Source: CBFHOS01 sp965657645
Lineage (GTDB): Bacteria; Pseudomonadota; Alphaproteobacteria; Puniceispirillales; Puniceispirillaceae
DNA length: 64,000 bases
Assembly: GCA_965657645.1 (NCBI GenBank)
Contig: CBFHOS010000002.1
Coordinates: 186,001 to 250,000, forward strand
Reading direction: 5' to 3'
The notes under the pieces are model-generated. The model was not told the origin of the DNA. It ran no database searches and saw only the letters and a program-made list of their open reading frames with translations. The translations under genes were made by a program, and so were the position numbers. Below are positions 7,492 to 16,705 of the stretch, one piece after another. Position 1 is the first letter of the stretch. Each line of letters opens with the position of its first letter.

Positions 7492-10485
7492 ATGCCTAAC
7501 GAAATGTCGCCCCTGAATTTTGCCAAGTTACAGAGTCGAATTCAGGGAAAGATTCTCGCCGATCAATTCTCGCGCGGGCGTTATGCAACGGATGCGTCTA
7601 TCTATCAGATGATGCCGGATGCAGTGGTGGTGCCAGAATCCGTTGAGGATGTAGAGGCCGTTCTGGAATTTGCCAGAGAGAATGGTCACGCGATTTTGCC
7701 GCGTGGCGGTGGCACCTCGCAATGCGGGCAGACGGTCAATCAGGCCATTGTCATTGATAATTCAAAATATCTGAACCGGATCTTGCATCTAGACGTAGAG
7801 GCGCGGCGCTGTGTTGTCGAGCCGGGTATCGTTCTAGATGCGCTGAACCGCCAGCTAAAGCCGCATGGGCTATGGTTTCCAGTGGATGTTTCAACCGCCA
7901 GCCGCGCCACCATTGGCGGTATGGCGGGTAATAATAGCTGTGGTGGGCGGTCGATCCGCTATGGCATGATGCGTGATAATGTGCGGGCAATCGATGCCAT
8001 TATGGCCGATGGAAGCAAGTCACATTTCGGCCAGCTTGAGCCATCGGGCGCGGGCATGCCGGACGGTTATCTTGGTAAAATACTGCCAGAACTAATCGCC
8101 ATGGGTCAGGACCATGCTGGCGATATCACCGACGGTTTCCCAAAAGTGTTACGGCGGGTGGGCGGCTATAATATCGACGCGCTCATGCCGGATGCAATGG
8201 CGGCGCGACCGGGCGGCAAAGCTGGTGATGGCATTAATTTATCGCATTTGCTGGTTGGCTCCGAGGGGACGCTGGCCTATTCAACCGCGATTGAGCTTGA
8301 GCTAGCACCATTGCCTGCCCAAAAGTTAATGGGCATTTGCCATTTCCCAACATTCTATAAAGCGATGGATGCGGCCCAGCATCTGGTCACGCTGGACCCT
8401 GTCGCGGTTGAATTGATTGACGATACCATGCTGGCATTGGCGCGTTCGATCGCAATATTCAAGCCGATTGTCGAGGAAAGCGTGCGCGGTAATCCGGCCG
8501 CCTTGCTGGTGGTGGAATTTGCCGAGGATGACATGGCGGAAAACCATCGCCGCCTCGCCAGATTGCACGAGATGATGGCTGATCTTGGCTTTGGCTGGGA
8601 CAAGGGTGATGATTATTGTGGTGGGGTGATTGACGCGATTGATCCTGGCATGCAGGCACGGGTCGCCGAAATGCGCAAATCTGGCCTCAATATTATGATG
8701 AGCATGAAAAGCGCCGCCAAGCCGGTTTCATTTCTGGAGGATTGCGCGGTAGAGCTAAAGGATCTGGCTGAATATACCGATCAGCTCACCACTATTTTCA
8801 CCGCGCATGGGGTCAAGGGAACGTGGTATGCGCATGCGTCGGTTGGCTGTTTGCATGTGCGGCCGGTGCTAGATATGCGTAAGGGTGATGATGCCGCGAT
8901 CATGCGTTCAATTGCCGAGGATGCTTTTGCGCTGGTGCGTAAATTTGGCGGTTCGCATTCTGGCGAGCATGGTGACGGCATCGTCCGTTCAGAATTTAAC
9001 AACACCATGTTTGGTCCGGTGTTGCCGCAATTATTCACCAAGGTGAAAGGGTTGTTTGACCCGAATAACATGTTCAATCCGGGCAAGATTACCGATGCGC
9101 CAAAGATGGATGATCGCACGCTATTTCGCTATGCGCCGGGCTATCATGTTGATGATTTCCCAACCCAATTGAACTGGTCGGACTGGCCCGGCAATGCTGG
9201 GGGCATGCAGGGCGCGGTTGAAATGTGCAACAATAATGGGGCCTGCCGCAAAACCTCTGGTGGGGTGATGTGTCCATCCTTCAGGGCCACTGGAGACGAA
9301 AAGGACAGCACCCGTGGGCGGGCCAATTCACTTCGTCTGGCGCTGTCTGGCCAGCTTGGCGCCGAGGCGATGATAAGCGATGAAATGGCGGATACGCTAA
9401 AGCTCTGCGTGTCGTGCAAGGCCTGTAAGCGTGAATGTCCAACCGGCGTTGATATGGCGCGGATGAAGGTAGAGGTCACGGCCCTGCGCACCGCCGCCAA
9501 AGGCATGTCGTTGCATGATCGGTTGATCGCTAGCCTACCTGCCTATGCGCCGTTTGCATCGCGGATCGCACCGCTCGCCAATATTCTGCAATCGCTATGG
9601 CGGCATATTCCAATAGTCGCGCCGGTGATTTCAAAAATCACGGGCTTTACCGCTAAACGTGCCTTGCCACGATGGAGCACCAATCCGTTTGGGGCCGGTG
9701 ATATCGCGGCAAATCCAACTGGTTCAGGCCAGCCGGTGATCCTCTTTGGCGATACTTTCAATCGTTATTTTGAGCCGGAAAACCTGCGCGCCGCATCGCG
9801 CGTTCTGGCGGCGGCTGGCTATGATGTGTTTGCGCCGCTACCACCATCGGGACCAGCATCGGGACCAGCATCGGGACCAGCATCGGGGCGGCCTTTATGC
9901 TGTGGCCGCACTTATCTGTCTTCAGGTGATACGGGCCGTGCCCGCGCCGAGGCAGGCCGTTTGATTGCCGCCTTATATCCATTTGCGCGTGAGGGTATCG
10001 CGGTGGTCGGGCTAGAGCCGTCTTGCACATTGGCTCTGCGTGATGAAATTCCGGCATTGCTGGATAGTGACGAGGCCAGAATGGTGGCGAGCAAGGTGCT
10101 GACCTTTGAAGAGTTTTTAGCCGAAGAAAAGCCGTCTTTGCCGGTTCAAAAAGCGAATGGCAAAATCATGCTTCATGGCCATTGTCACCAAAAGGCATTT
10201 GATGTGGTAAAGCCAGTGGAAGCCGTGTTGGCCGAGATTGGTGGCTTTGAGGTCGAGACGATCGAGACCTCTTGTTGTGGGATGGCTGGCGCCTTTGGTT
10301 ATGGCGCCGACACCTATGATATATCTATGAAAATGGCCGAGGCTAATCTGCTACCTGCCGTTAGAGGGGCCGATAAGGATACCCAGATCGTTGCCGATGG
10401 TACCTCTTGTCGGTGTCAGATTGCAGATGGCACTGGCCGCACCGCAGATCATGTTGCTGTGGTGCTGGATCGGATGCTACCCTAG
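7492..10485 (+). CDS. FAD-linked oxidase / Fe-S fusion dehydrogenase (GlcD-GlpC type, YdiJ-like)
   Basis: Large flavoprotein, about 997 residues, oxidising a D-2-hydroxyacid such as D-lactate or D-2-hydroxyglutarate. The N-terminal half is a PCMH FAD domain (RGGGTSQCGQ, GGMAGNNSCGGRS, GSEGTLAY), then an FAD-oxidase C domain ending GEHGDGI and NPGKI. The C-terminal half has a 4Fe-4S cysteine set (CVSCKACKRECP) and two CCG domains (PLCCGRTYLS, GHCHQKAF, TSCCGMAGAFGY). The start at 7492 has GGAAG nine bases upstream; an ATG at 7483 directly abuts that site. A linker contains an in-frame 12-bp tandem repeat giving Ser-Gly-Pro-Ala units. FGE follows after 22 bases. Confidence 0.92.
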   Translation: MPNEMSPLNFAKLQSRIQGKILADQFSRGRYATDASIYQMMPDAVVVPESVEDVEAVLEFARENGHAILPRGGGTSQCGQTVNQAIVIDNSKYLNRILHLDVEARRCVVEPGIVLDALNRQLKPHGLWFPVDVSTASRATIGGMAGNNSCGGRSIRYGMMRDNVRAIDAIMADGSKSHFGQLEPSGAGMPDGYLGKILPELIAMGQDHAGDITDGFPKVLRRVGGYNIDALMPDAMAARPGGKAGDGINLSHLLVGSEGTLAYSTAIELELAPLPAQKLMGICHFPTFYKAMDAAQHLVTLDPVAVELIDDTMLALARSIAIFKPIVEESVRGNPAALLVVEFAEDDMAENHRRLARLHEMMADLGFGWDKGDDYCGGVIDAIDPGMQARVAEMRKSGLNIMMSMKSAAKPVSFLEDCAVELKDLAEYTDQLTTIFTAHGVKGTWYAHASVGCLHVRPVLDMRKGDDAAIMRSIAEDAFALVRKFGGSHSGEHGDGIVRSEFNNTMFGPVLPQLFTKVKGLFDPNNMFNPGKITDAPKMDDRTLFRYAPGYHVDDFPTQLNWSDWPGNAGGMQGAVEMCNNNGACRKTSGGVMCPSFRATGDEKDSTRGRANSLRLALSGQLGAEAMISDEMADTLKLCVSCKACKRECPTGVDMARMKVEVTALRTAAKGMSLHDRLIASLPAYAPFASRIAPLANILQSLWRHIPIVAPVISKITGFTAKRALPRWSTNPFGAGDIAANPTGSGQPVILFGDTFNRYFEPENLRAASRVLAAAGYDVFAPLPPSGPASGPASGPASGRPLCCGRTYLSSGDTGRARAEAGRLIAALYPFAREGIAVVGLEPSCTLALRDEIPALLDSDEARMVASKVLTFEEFLAEEKPSLPVQKANGKIMLHGHCHQKAFDVVKPVEAVLAEIGGFEVETIETSCCGMAGAFGYGADTYDISMKMAEANLLPAVRGADKDTQIVADGTSCRCQIADGTGRTADHVAVVLDRMLP
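9845..9887 (+). repeat. In-frame 12-bp tandem repeat (3.6 copies)
   Basis: CATCGGGACCAG is repeated exactly three times and then partly, coding Ser-Gly-Pro-Ala units in the linker just before the PLCCGRTYLS motif. The multiple-of-three unit keeps the reading frame. Confidence 0.95.
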
Positions 10486-10507
10486 CCGCCGATTAGGGGT
10501 AGATATA

Positions 10508-11491
10508 GTGACTGGCAAAGACAAATCAGACGGCGGTTGCTGTTCACCATCGCGCGATAATGGCGCGGCTATGGCGGGCGAACAGAACCAGAATAATCAG
10601 GCAGATGTGATCGCCCTAGCGGGCGTCGCCGATGATGTTGGTCACGAGATTGTCGAAATTCCGGGCGGTAGATCGTTACTGGGTACGGATAACCCGCAAG
10701 TCCTAGCCGATGAGGAAGGGCCATCACGCACAGTCCGGCTAAAACCGTTTTTCATCGATACCACCACCGTCACCAATAAACGCTTTGCCCAATTTGTGGC
10801 CGCAACCGGCTATCAGACCGAGGCGGAACGGCTGGGTGATTCCTTTGTGTTTAAGGGCTTTTTGCCACCCGATAGCTATCTTGATAAATCCGTTGCGGCG
10901 GCGCCGTGGTGGCGTATGGTCGAGGGCGCCAATTGGCGATGTCTTAGTGGGCCAGAGCAAAACACACCGATCCGCCCAGATGATCCGGTTGTTCATATTT
11001 CGTGGAATGATGCGATGGCCTTTGCCGAATGGGCCGGTGGCCGTTTGCCTAGCGAGGCTGAATGGGAACATGCGGCGCGGGGTGGTCTGGGTGATGTGAT
11101 GTTCCCATGGGGCGATCAGGCACCAGATGAAACCGGCTTTTTCCCATGCAATATCTGGCAGGGCACTTTCCCCGATCATAATACCGAGGGCGATGGTTAT
11201 TTTGGCATCGCACCGGCAAAGTCATTCGCGCCAAACGGCTATGGTCTTTACAACATGGCTGGCAATGTTTGGGAATGGACCGCACAGGCCTTTAAGGTGA
11301 AGTCATTGCGCAAAGACATCCGCGCCGCGCATCAGGGCAAAACAGGCTTTAAGGTGGTGAAGGGCGGCTCTTACCTCTGTCATATCAGCTATTGTTTCCG
11401 CTACCGGATTGCCGCGCGTACGGCTAATTCTCCCGATAGCTCGACCACGCATCAGGGCTTTCGGCTGGTCTATGACCGCCCGCCTAAATAA
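10508..11491 (+). CDS. Formylglycine-generating enzyme (sulfatase-modifying factor)
   Basis: Copper-dependent oxidase that converts the Cys of C-x-P-x-R motifs in sulfatases to C-alpha-formylglycine. About 327 residues of FGE-sulfatase fold: VEIPGGRSLLG start, VTNKRFAQFV, VVHISWNDAMAFAEWAGGRLPSE-type core and the active-site block with Cys291 and Cys296 (SYLCHISYCFRYR), the same five-residue spacing as Cys336/Cys341 of human FGE. The downstream TANSPDSS...GFR tail also matches. A GTG at 10508 is taken as start because AGGGG lies eight bases upstream; an ATG at 10571 is an alternative. It is probably cotranscribed with the FAD/Fe-S gene and converges on the CoA-transferase/sulfatase operon. 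It is the likely activator of the four Cys-type sulfatases in this window. Confidence 0.94.
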   Translation: MTGKDKSDGGCCSPSRDNGAAMAGEQNQNNQADVIALAGVADDVGHEIVEIPGGRSLLGTDNPQVLADEEGPSRTVRLKPFFIDTTTVTNKRFAQFVAATGYQTEAERLGDSFVFKGFLPPDSYLDKSVAAAPWWRMVEGANWRCLSGPEQNTPIRPDDPVVHISWNDAMAFAEWAGGRLPSEAEWEHAARGGLGDVMFPWGDQAPDETGFFPCNIWQGTFPDHNTEGDGYFGIAPAKSFAPNGYGLYNMAGNVWEWTAQAFKVKSLRKDIRAAHQGKTGFKVVKGGSYLCHISYCFRYRIAARTANSPDSSTTHQGFRLVYDRPPK

Positions 11492-11497
11492 CGGGAT

Positions 11498-12265
11498 TTA
11501 CCTACTGTGGGCGGCGGCGGTGCGGGCTTTGAGGTCGCGAAGAACGCTCAATTCTTCATCCGTTGGCGGCTTGGTCTGCGCCAGATCATCGGCAAATTTC
11601 ACCGGCCACCCACAATTATCCTGAACGTCTTGGCGGCTAATTCCGGGATGCAGATGGGTCACGGTGAATTCCTTGGTAACAGGGTCAGGTTCCCACAACG
11701 CCAAATCGGTGATCAGCAATGCCGGGCCTTGGGTCGATAGGCCCATGCGTTCGCGGTGATCATAACCATCACCATGGCCAAAGCTGGTGAAGAAATCGAT
11801 TTTCTCGACCATACCCCGCAATGATTGCTTCATCGTGATATAGATTTTTTGTGATTGGCTAGCAATCTCGGGCGCACCGCCACCGCCGGGCAGACGGGTT
11901 TTGGGATTGTCATAATCACCAACAATGGTGGTGTTGATATTGCCGAACTTATCGATCTGTGCCGCGCCCAAAAAGCCGATAGTGACATGCCCACCCTGTA
12001 GCCAATAGCGGAACATTTCTGGCACAGCCACCGTTGTCATCGCGGTGTCGCATAATTCACCATCGCCAATGGATAGCGGTAATACCGACGGTGCAGTGCC
12101 AATTGTGCCAGATTCATAAATCAAGGTTATGTCGGGGGCGTGGGTTAACCGCGCGATGTTGCATGCCGCCGATGGTGGGCCAATACCAACAAAACAAACA
12201 TCGCTGGAATCAAGCGCCCGCGATGCCGCAACAGTCATCATTTCATCAGCAGTATAATCGCCCAT
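11498..12265 (-). CDS. CoA-transferase, beta subunit (GctB/CatJ/IpdB-like)
   Basis: Class I CoA-transferase subunit B, 255 residues. The catalytic-Glu region reads IYESGTIG with Glu51 present; later blocks are GHVTIGFLGAAQID, the glycine-rich GGGGAPEIAS and the C-terminal LHPGISRQDVQDNCGW. The size and C-terminus also recall IpdB, half of the steroid-ring hydrolase IpdAB, but my recollection is that IpdB lacks this Glu, so a true CoA-transferase is favoured. The start lies three bases after the subunit A stop, so the two are made as a pair. It is the last gene of a minus-strand operon with SDR, sulfatase and subunit A, and probably activates the acid formed from the desulfated substrate. Confidence 0.9.
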   Translation of the reverse strand: MGDYTADEMMTVAASRALDSSDVCFVGIGPPSAACNIARLTHAPDITLIYESGTIGTAPSVLPLSIGDGELCDTAMTTVAVPEMFRYWLQGGHVTIGFLGAAQIDKFGNINTTIVGDYDNPKTRLPGGGGAPEIASQSQKIYITMKQSLRGMVEKIDFFTSFGHGDGYDHRERMGLSTQGPALLITDLALWEPDPVTKEFTVTHLHPGISRQDVQDNCGWPVKFADDLAQTKPPTDEELSVLRDLKARTAAAHSR

Positions 12266-12268
12266 GAT

Positions 12269-13138
12269 CTATCTCGCTTGCTTGTTTGTCGGGTTCGCCA
12301 AATGCGCCACGCGCCGGGCAAAATCATCTGGTGAGGCGGATAGGACATGCGCTTCCATCCAGCTTGTAAACCGGTCACGGTCAGCGGCAATGGTATCCCA
12401 TTCGATATAGGCGGCATTGTCGCGGGCGTAATAGCCACTGGCATAGGACGGGTGCGCACCGCCCGGAACGACACAAACGGCATCGATCACCCAACGCGGC
12501 AGGATCGTGGCATTCGAGCCAGCCTCAAATTCATCGACGATTTCTTCAACCGTCACAATCGCCACCTTTGCCGCGAGCACGGCCTCTTTCTGTACACCTA
12601 AAATCCCCTCGATAAGAACATTGCCTTTTTTGTCGGCGCGTTGGGCGTGGATAAAGGTAACGTCAGGGCGGATCGCCGGAATGGCGGCCAGAATTTCACC
12701 GGTAAAGGGGCAGGTGATCGATTTGATCTGGTCATTAACCCGCGGTAATTCCGCCCCGACATAGCCGCGCAACATGGCAAAGGGTAAATTCGCCGCGCCA
12801 GCCTCATAGGCATTGGCAAGGGCCGCGTGCGAATGTTCGGTGAGGGCAATCTTGTGAGGCCAGCCATTCTCGACCGAGTCCCGCAACCGCCGCAATAGCC
12901 CGACACCGGGATTGCCAGCATAGGAAAATATCATTTCCTTAACGAGGCCCATGCCGATCAATTGGTCGTAAATCAGATCGGGTGTCATCCGAATGATTGT
13001 AAGATCCTTGACCGATTGGCGAATAACCTCATGCGCGGCGGCATGCGGAATGAGATGGGTGAAACCCTCAAAGGCCACGCACAGCCCATCACGCATGTGA
13101 CGGCTAACAGCATCCTGTAGCGGAATAATTTCGGCCAT
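12269..13138 (-). CDS. CoA-transferase, alpha subunit (GctA/CatI/IpdA-like)
   Basis: Class I CoA-transferase subunit A, 289 residues. It shows GLCVAFEGFTHLIPHAAAHE near the N-terminus in place of the usual glycine loop, then RMTPDLIYDQLIGMG, FSYAGNPGVG and the central THFI-type strand VTFIHAQRADKKGNV that contacts CoA. It pairs with the subunit B just downstream, and a sulfatase precedes it by 18 bases. The acyl acceptor is unknown. Length and order also match IpdA of actinobacterial steroid degradation, so a ring-opening hydrolase is a weaker alternative. No regulatory feature was seen in the short gaps. Confidence 0.9.
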   Translation of the reverse strand: MAEIIPLQDAVSRHMRDGLCVAFEGFTHLIPHAAAHEVIRQSVKDLTIIRMTPDLIYDQLIGMGLVKEMIFSYAGNPGVGLLRRLRDSVENGWPHKIALTEHSHAALANAYEAGAANLPFAMLRGYVGAELPRVNDQIKSITCPFTGEILAAIPAIRPDVTFIHAQRADKKGNVLIEGILGVQKEAVLAAKVAIVTVEEIVDEFEAGSNATILPRWVIDAVCVVPGGAHPSYASGYYARDNAAYIEWDTIAADRDRFTSWMEAHVLSASPDDFARRVAHLANPTNKQAR

Positions 13139-13156
13139 AACGTTGCCCCCAATCCC

Positions 13157-14857
13157 CTAGCTTGATGTCTCTTTATTGGCTTGGCGCAGAGCATCCATCC
13201 GGCGTTTTGCCTCGGTTTGGTTGATCGCGGTGCCCGCTACAAACGGTTCGCCAAAAGTGTCTTCATATTCCTGTTCATCCCAGAAACCGATGATTACGCC
13301 GGTTGGCTCGATGGTTTGCATATAGGCAAGCTGCTCAGGTGGCACGGTAAACCGGTTATGGTGTTGGCGTGTCCATTTAGCCAAGGCCGCTTCCATTCTT
13401 GCGCGGGTTTCAACATGCAGGGCATCACCGCTATCACCAAGGTCGGTTAGCTCGTCAGGATCTTCCTGCAAATCAAACAGCATCGGGCGGAAACCCTCGG
13501 CGTGAATAAATTTCCAGCGTTCATCACGCACCATGATCAAACGCGCATCCTGTTGCGGCACGCCCAAGATTTCGCGGGCCTCGCGGGTGGCGTAATCATA
13601 TTCGGAAATCGCATAGCGCCGCCAATCAGCAGGCGTTGCCGGATCATGCAATAGCGGCTCTATGTTTTTGCCCTCAAGAATATGTGGCAAAGTGGATCCA
13701 CCAAAATAGGAGAGGAATGTCGGGGCCATGTCGATAGCCTCGATCAATTCGTCACGCACCGTACCGCGGGTGGCGTCGGCCTCTGGACGCGGATCATAAA
13801 CAATCAACGGCACCTTTACCGATTGATCATGGAACAGATCCTTTTCACCCATCCAGTGATCGCCCAGATAATCGCCATGGTCCGAGGTAAACACAATCAT
13901 CGTGTTATCCATCAAGCCTTGCTCTTCCATCCAGCTAAATAGCACGCCCATCTGGTCATCGATCTGTTTGACCAGACCCATATAAGGCGGGATCACGCGC
14001 TGGCGCACTTCTTCACGGGCAAAAGTGCTACATACCCGGCTGTCCATATAGGCACCAAAGACCGGATGCGGGTTTTCGCGTTCCTTTTCACTGCGCACTG
14101 CTGGCAACACATCATCCGGGCCGTACATATCGTTATACGGCGCGGGCACAACATAAGGCCAATGCGGCTTGATGAATGACAGGTGACACATCCACGGTTG
14201 ATCACCGGCCTGTTCCATAAAATCAATGGCGCGGCGGGTCATATAAGGCGTCTCGGAATGCTCCTCGGCAATGTTCGCAGGCAGGTGAGAGTTTTCTAGG
14301 AACCAGCCAGATTTCAATGTGCCATCCGTATCAACAACGGTATTGGCATAACGCTCCCACGGGCTATCGCCAGTCAGACCATGTGATTCCAGATAATCAT
14401 TGTAACGCGCCTCTGGATCAAACGGACCCCACGGGTGCATGCCATCATCGCGCTCAAACGGCTCAAAGCCACATTGGGCAATATTGACGCCGATTTCAGA
14501 ATCTGGATCGATGCCCAACCGCTTCATACCGGCGAGGTCAGGCTTCATGTGGGTTTTGCCAACGATGGCCGGTAACACGCCAATGTCACGCAGGTGATTG
14601 GCTAGGGTTGGCTCGTCAACGCGCAGGGGAAATCCGTTCCATGTCGCGCCATGCGAGCGGCAATAACGACCGGTATAGGAACTCATCCGCGAGGGGCCGC
14701 AAATCGGTGATTGCACATAGACATTGCTAAAGCGCACACCGCGCTCTGCCAAGGCATCTATATTGGGAGTGTGTAAATGGGGATGACCAGTGCAGGATAA
14801 ATAATCCCAGCGCAGTTGGTCGGTCATGATCCACAATATATTTTTCTTGGCAGACAT
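13157..14857 (-). CDS. S1 sulfatase, Cys-type, phosphonate-monoester-hydrolase/arylsulfatase-like (sulfatase 1)
   Basis: Alkaline-phosphatase-superfamily sulfatase, 566 residues, hydrolysing a sulfate ester through a formylglycine nucleophile. Metal ligands are visible in MTDQLR (Asp12, Gln13) and FTSDHGDYLGDH. The maturation motif is CGPSR with Cys53. Other family blocks are GKTHMKPD, FIKPHWPYV and DPDELTDLG. The long insert and tetramer-type C-terminus resemble phosphonate monoester hydrolases. No signal peptide is seen, so it is cytoplasmic. It is a close paralogue of the sulfatase at 36622-38253 (shared SETPYMTRRA, FEPFERDDG and IKPHWPYV blocks). In its operon an SDR precedes it and a CoA-transferase follows. 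The substrate is unknown. Confidence 0.92.
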   Translation of the reverse strand: MSAKKNILWIMTDQLRWDYLSCTGHPHLHTPNIDALAERGVRFSNVYVQSPICGPSRMSSYTGRYCRSHGATWNGFPLRVDEPTLANHLRDIGVLPAIVGKTHMKPDLAGMKRLGIDPDSEIGVNIAQCGFEPFERDDGMHPWGPFDPEARYNDYLESHGLTGDSPWERYANTVVDTDGTLKSGWFLENSHLPANIAEEHSETPYMTRRAIDFMEQAGDQPWMCHLSFIKPHWPYVVPAPYNDMYGPDDVLPAVRSEKERENPHPVFGAYMDSRVCSTFAREEVRQRVIPPYMGLVKQIDDQMGVLFSWMEEQGLMDNTMIVFTSDHGDYLGDHWMGEKDLFHDQSVKVPLIVYDPRPEADATRGTVRDELIEAIDMAPTFLSYFGGSTLPHILEGKNIEPLLHDPATPADWRRYAISEYDYATREAREILGVPQQDARLIMVRDERWKFIHAEGFRPMLFDLQEDPDELTDLGDSGDALHVETRARMEAALAKWTRQHHNRFTVPPEQLAYMQTIEPTGVIIGFWDEQEYEDTFGEPFVAGTAINQTEAKRRMDALRQANKETSS

Positions 14858-14895
14858 AAATTAATCCAATCTCTCTAATTATCTTGGGCTCTTAT

Positions 14896-15642
14896 TTATA
14901 GCGTCAGGTTTAGCGCACCCATGCCGCCATCAATTACAATATCAATACCATTGATCCAGCGTGATTCCGCCGATGCGAGGAAAGCGATCACATTGGCAAT
15001 TTCCTCCGGGCTGCCCGGTCGTCCGACCCGCGCCAAATTGGCCGCAACCACAGGGCCAAATGCCGTGATAAAATCATCCAGAATGCCGGTGTCTACCGCG
15101 GCTGGGCTAACCGTCACAAAACGGTGCTTGCCAATATGCGCGGCTACTTGTTGCTGGGACCAATAGATCATCGCCTGTTTCGACAAGCGATAGGCAGTGG
15201 TCGCGTCAATATCATTGGTCTCACACCATGCCGCGATATCATCCATCTCACAGGCAATTAGCGTATCCAGCTGGGCCGTATTATTTTCAAACCCCATGCC
15301 AGCGCGTGAAGCCACCGCAATAACCGGCGCACCATCCGCCAGCTTTGGGATAAATGCATTGATAAAGGCAAAGGCGCCAATCGCATTGATTTGCAGACAG
15401 GCAACCGCATTATCATCGCGTGGGGGGATGCCCGCAATATGGCATAGCGCATCAAATTGGCCGCTACTTGCCGCGATCGCCTCGGCAATCATGCTCTGGC
15501 TTGCAAGGTTTAGCGGAATATAGTCAACGTCTAGGGCGGGCTTTGAGATATCGAAAACAACCAGCTCATGGCCATCGGCGATGAATTTTTTTACCGTCTC
15601 AAGGCCAATGCCGGAAATGCCCCCTGTTACTGCGATCCGCAT
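14896..15642 (-). CDS. Short-chain dehydrogenase, 3-alpha-hydroxysteroid-dehydrogenase-like
   Basis: NAD(P)-dependent alcohol/ketone oxidoreductase, 248 residues. The Rossmann motif is VTGGISGIG, the catalytic pair is Tyr and Lys in YRLSK, and the C-terminus has the INGIDIVIDGG strand. The N-terminal half, with LNLAS and a compact IAGIPPRDDN loop, is like HsdA-type 3-alpha-hydroxysteroid dehydrogenases, though many unrelated secondary alcohols are possible substrates. GGAGAA lies about seven bases before the ATG. It is the first gene of the operon with sulfatase 1 and the CoA-transferase, and plausibly oxidises the alcohol released by the sulfatase. Confidence 0.88.
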   Translation of the reverse strand: MRIAVTGGISGIGLETVKKFIADGHELVVFDISKPALDVDYIPLNLASQSMIAEAIAASSGQFDALCHIAGIPPRDDNAVACLQINAIGAFAFINAFIPKLADGAPVIAVASRAGMGFENNTAQLDTLIACEMDDIAAWCETNDIDATTAYRLSKQAMIYWSQQQVAAHIGKHRFVTVSPAAVDTGILDDFITAFGPVVAANLARVGRPGSPEEIANVIAFLASAESRWINGIDIVIDGGMGALNLTL

Positions 15643-15934
15643 ATGACGTTCTCCCCATAAATCATGGCTATAAACGTATCAGCAGTGCGGCCGATTTGCT
15701 AATATTTCTCGATGTTATCGTGTCATGTATTTGACGGATAAAGTGGGGTGCGGAAAGGGTGGTTGGTCTGATTAATTTCCAGTCTGACACCCTGCCAGAT
15801 TGCGGTCCGGATTTTTCTTCATTAGAGTTTAACGCTCTTGAGGTCATTATTCTTTGAAAGCGCCCCTATATGAGATTTGGCATTGGCAATGTGCGGGAAC
15901 GCAACGCATCTAGCCGCTATGGCGGCGGTACGCA
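15643..15934. other. Divergent intergenic region (292 bp)
   Basis: This separates the SDR operon from the isomerase/exporter pair and must hold both promoters. I see TTGACG at about 15730 and an AGAG-N7-CTCT inverted repeat near 15823-15837, but no promoter or operator I would name. A 22-codon frame (15870-15938) begins at an ATG without a clear ribosome site and ends overlapping the isomerase start in an ATGATG arrangement; it could be a leader peptide. Confidence 0.35.
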
Positions 15935-16705
15935 ATGATGCGCTTTTCGGCCAATCTTGGGTTTTTGTGGAAAGAACTGGCACTCCCCGATGCTATCCGC
16001 GCGGCAAAGCGAGCTGGCTTTGACGCGGTAGAATGCCACTGGCCGTTTGACATAGATCCGGCCCTTGTCAGGGCGGCTTTGGATGAAACGGGCCTGTCTA
16101 TGCTGGGGTTAAATACGCGGCGCGGTGATCAGAACGGCGATAATGGTTTGGCCGCTCTGCCGCTACGCCAAGGCGCGGCACAAGACGCCATCATAGAGGC
16201 GCTGGATTACGCCAGAGAGATCGACGCGGCGGCGGTGCATATTATGGCTGGTGCGCCGCCTATGGGAACGGATGCGAATGCCGCGCATGACATCTTTATC
16301 GAGAATTTGCACTTTGCCGCATCGCGGGCGGCGGCGCAAAATACCATGCTGTTAATCGAACCGCTAAACCAGCATGACGCTCCGGGATATTTTCTGCAAA
16401 CGACGGATCAGGCGCACGCCATCATCCAGCAAATTGCCACGCCGCATTTGAAATTGATGTTTGATTGCTATCATGTTGGCCGCAGTGAGGGTGATGTGAT
16501 CGCGCGTTTGCATGATTTAGTGCCGATCATCGGTCATATTCAATTTGCCGCGGTGCCCGATCGCGGCGCGCCAGATCATGGCAAGGTCGATTATAAAGCG
16601 GTCTTTGCGGCGATCGAGGCGCTTGGTTGGGACCGTCCATTGGGCGCGGAATACAGGCCATCTGGACCGGTCGAGGCCGGTTTGGGATGGATGGAACGAT
16701 CATGA
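15935..16705 (+). CDS. Hydroxypyruvate isomerase / OtnI-like TIM-barrel isomerase
   Basis: Metal-dependent sugar-acid isomerase of the Hyi family, 256 residues, interconverting hydroxypyruvate and tartronate semialdehyde or a 2-oxo-tetronate. Seen: the N-terminal FSANLGFLW strand, GFDAVECHWPF, the metal-ligand glutamate in LLIEPLNQHDAPGYF, MFDCYH with Asp and His, the GHIQFAAVPDRGAPD loop and the last glutamate in GAEYRPSG. No clear ribosome site precedes the ATG pair at 15935; an upstream 22-codon frame ends here, so translational coupling is possible. It overlaps the exporter by ATGA. Together with the serine-glyoxylate aminotransferase nearby it may belong to C2/C3 glyoxylate metabolism. 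Confidence 0.88.
   Translation: MMRFSANLGFLWKELALPDAIRAAKRAGFDAVECHWPFDIDPALVRAALDETGLSMLGLNTRRGDQNGDNGLAALPLRQGAAQDAIIEALDYAREIDAAAVHIMAGAPPMGTDANAAHDIFIENLHFAASRAAAQNTMLLIEPLNQHDAPGYFLQTTDQAHAIIQQIATPHLKLMFDCYHVGRSEGDVIARLHDLVPIIGHIQFAAVPDRGAPDHGKVDYKAVFAAIEALGWDRPLGAEYRPSGPVEAGLGWMERS

Noticed and set aside
11498..13138. Firm assignment of the CoA-transferase as IpdAB steroid-ring hydrolase
   Set aside because: Sizes and C-termini match, but Glu51 is retained in subunit B and no other steroid-degradation genes are present.
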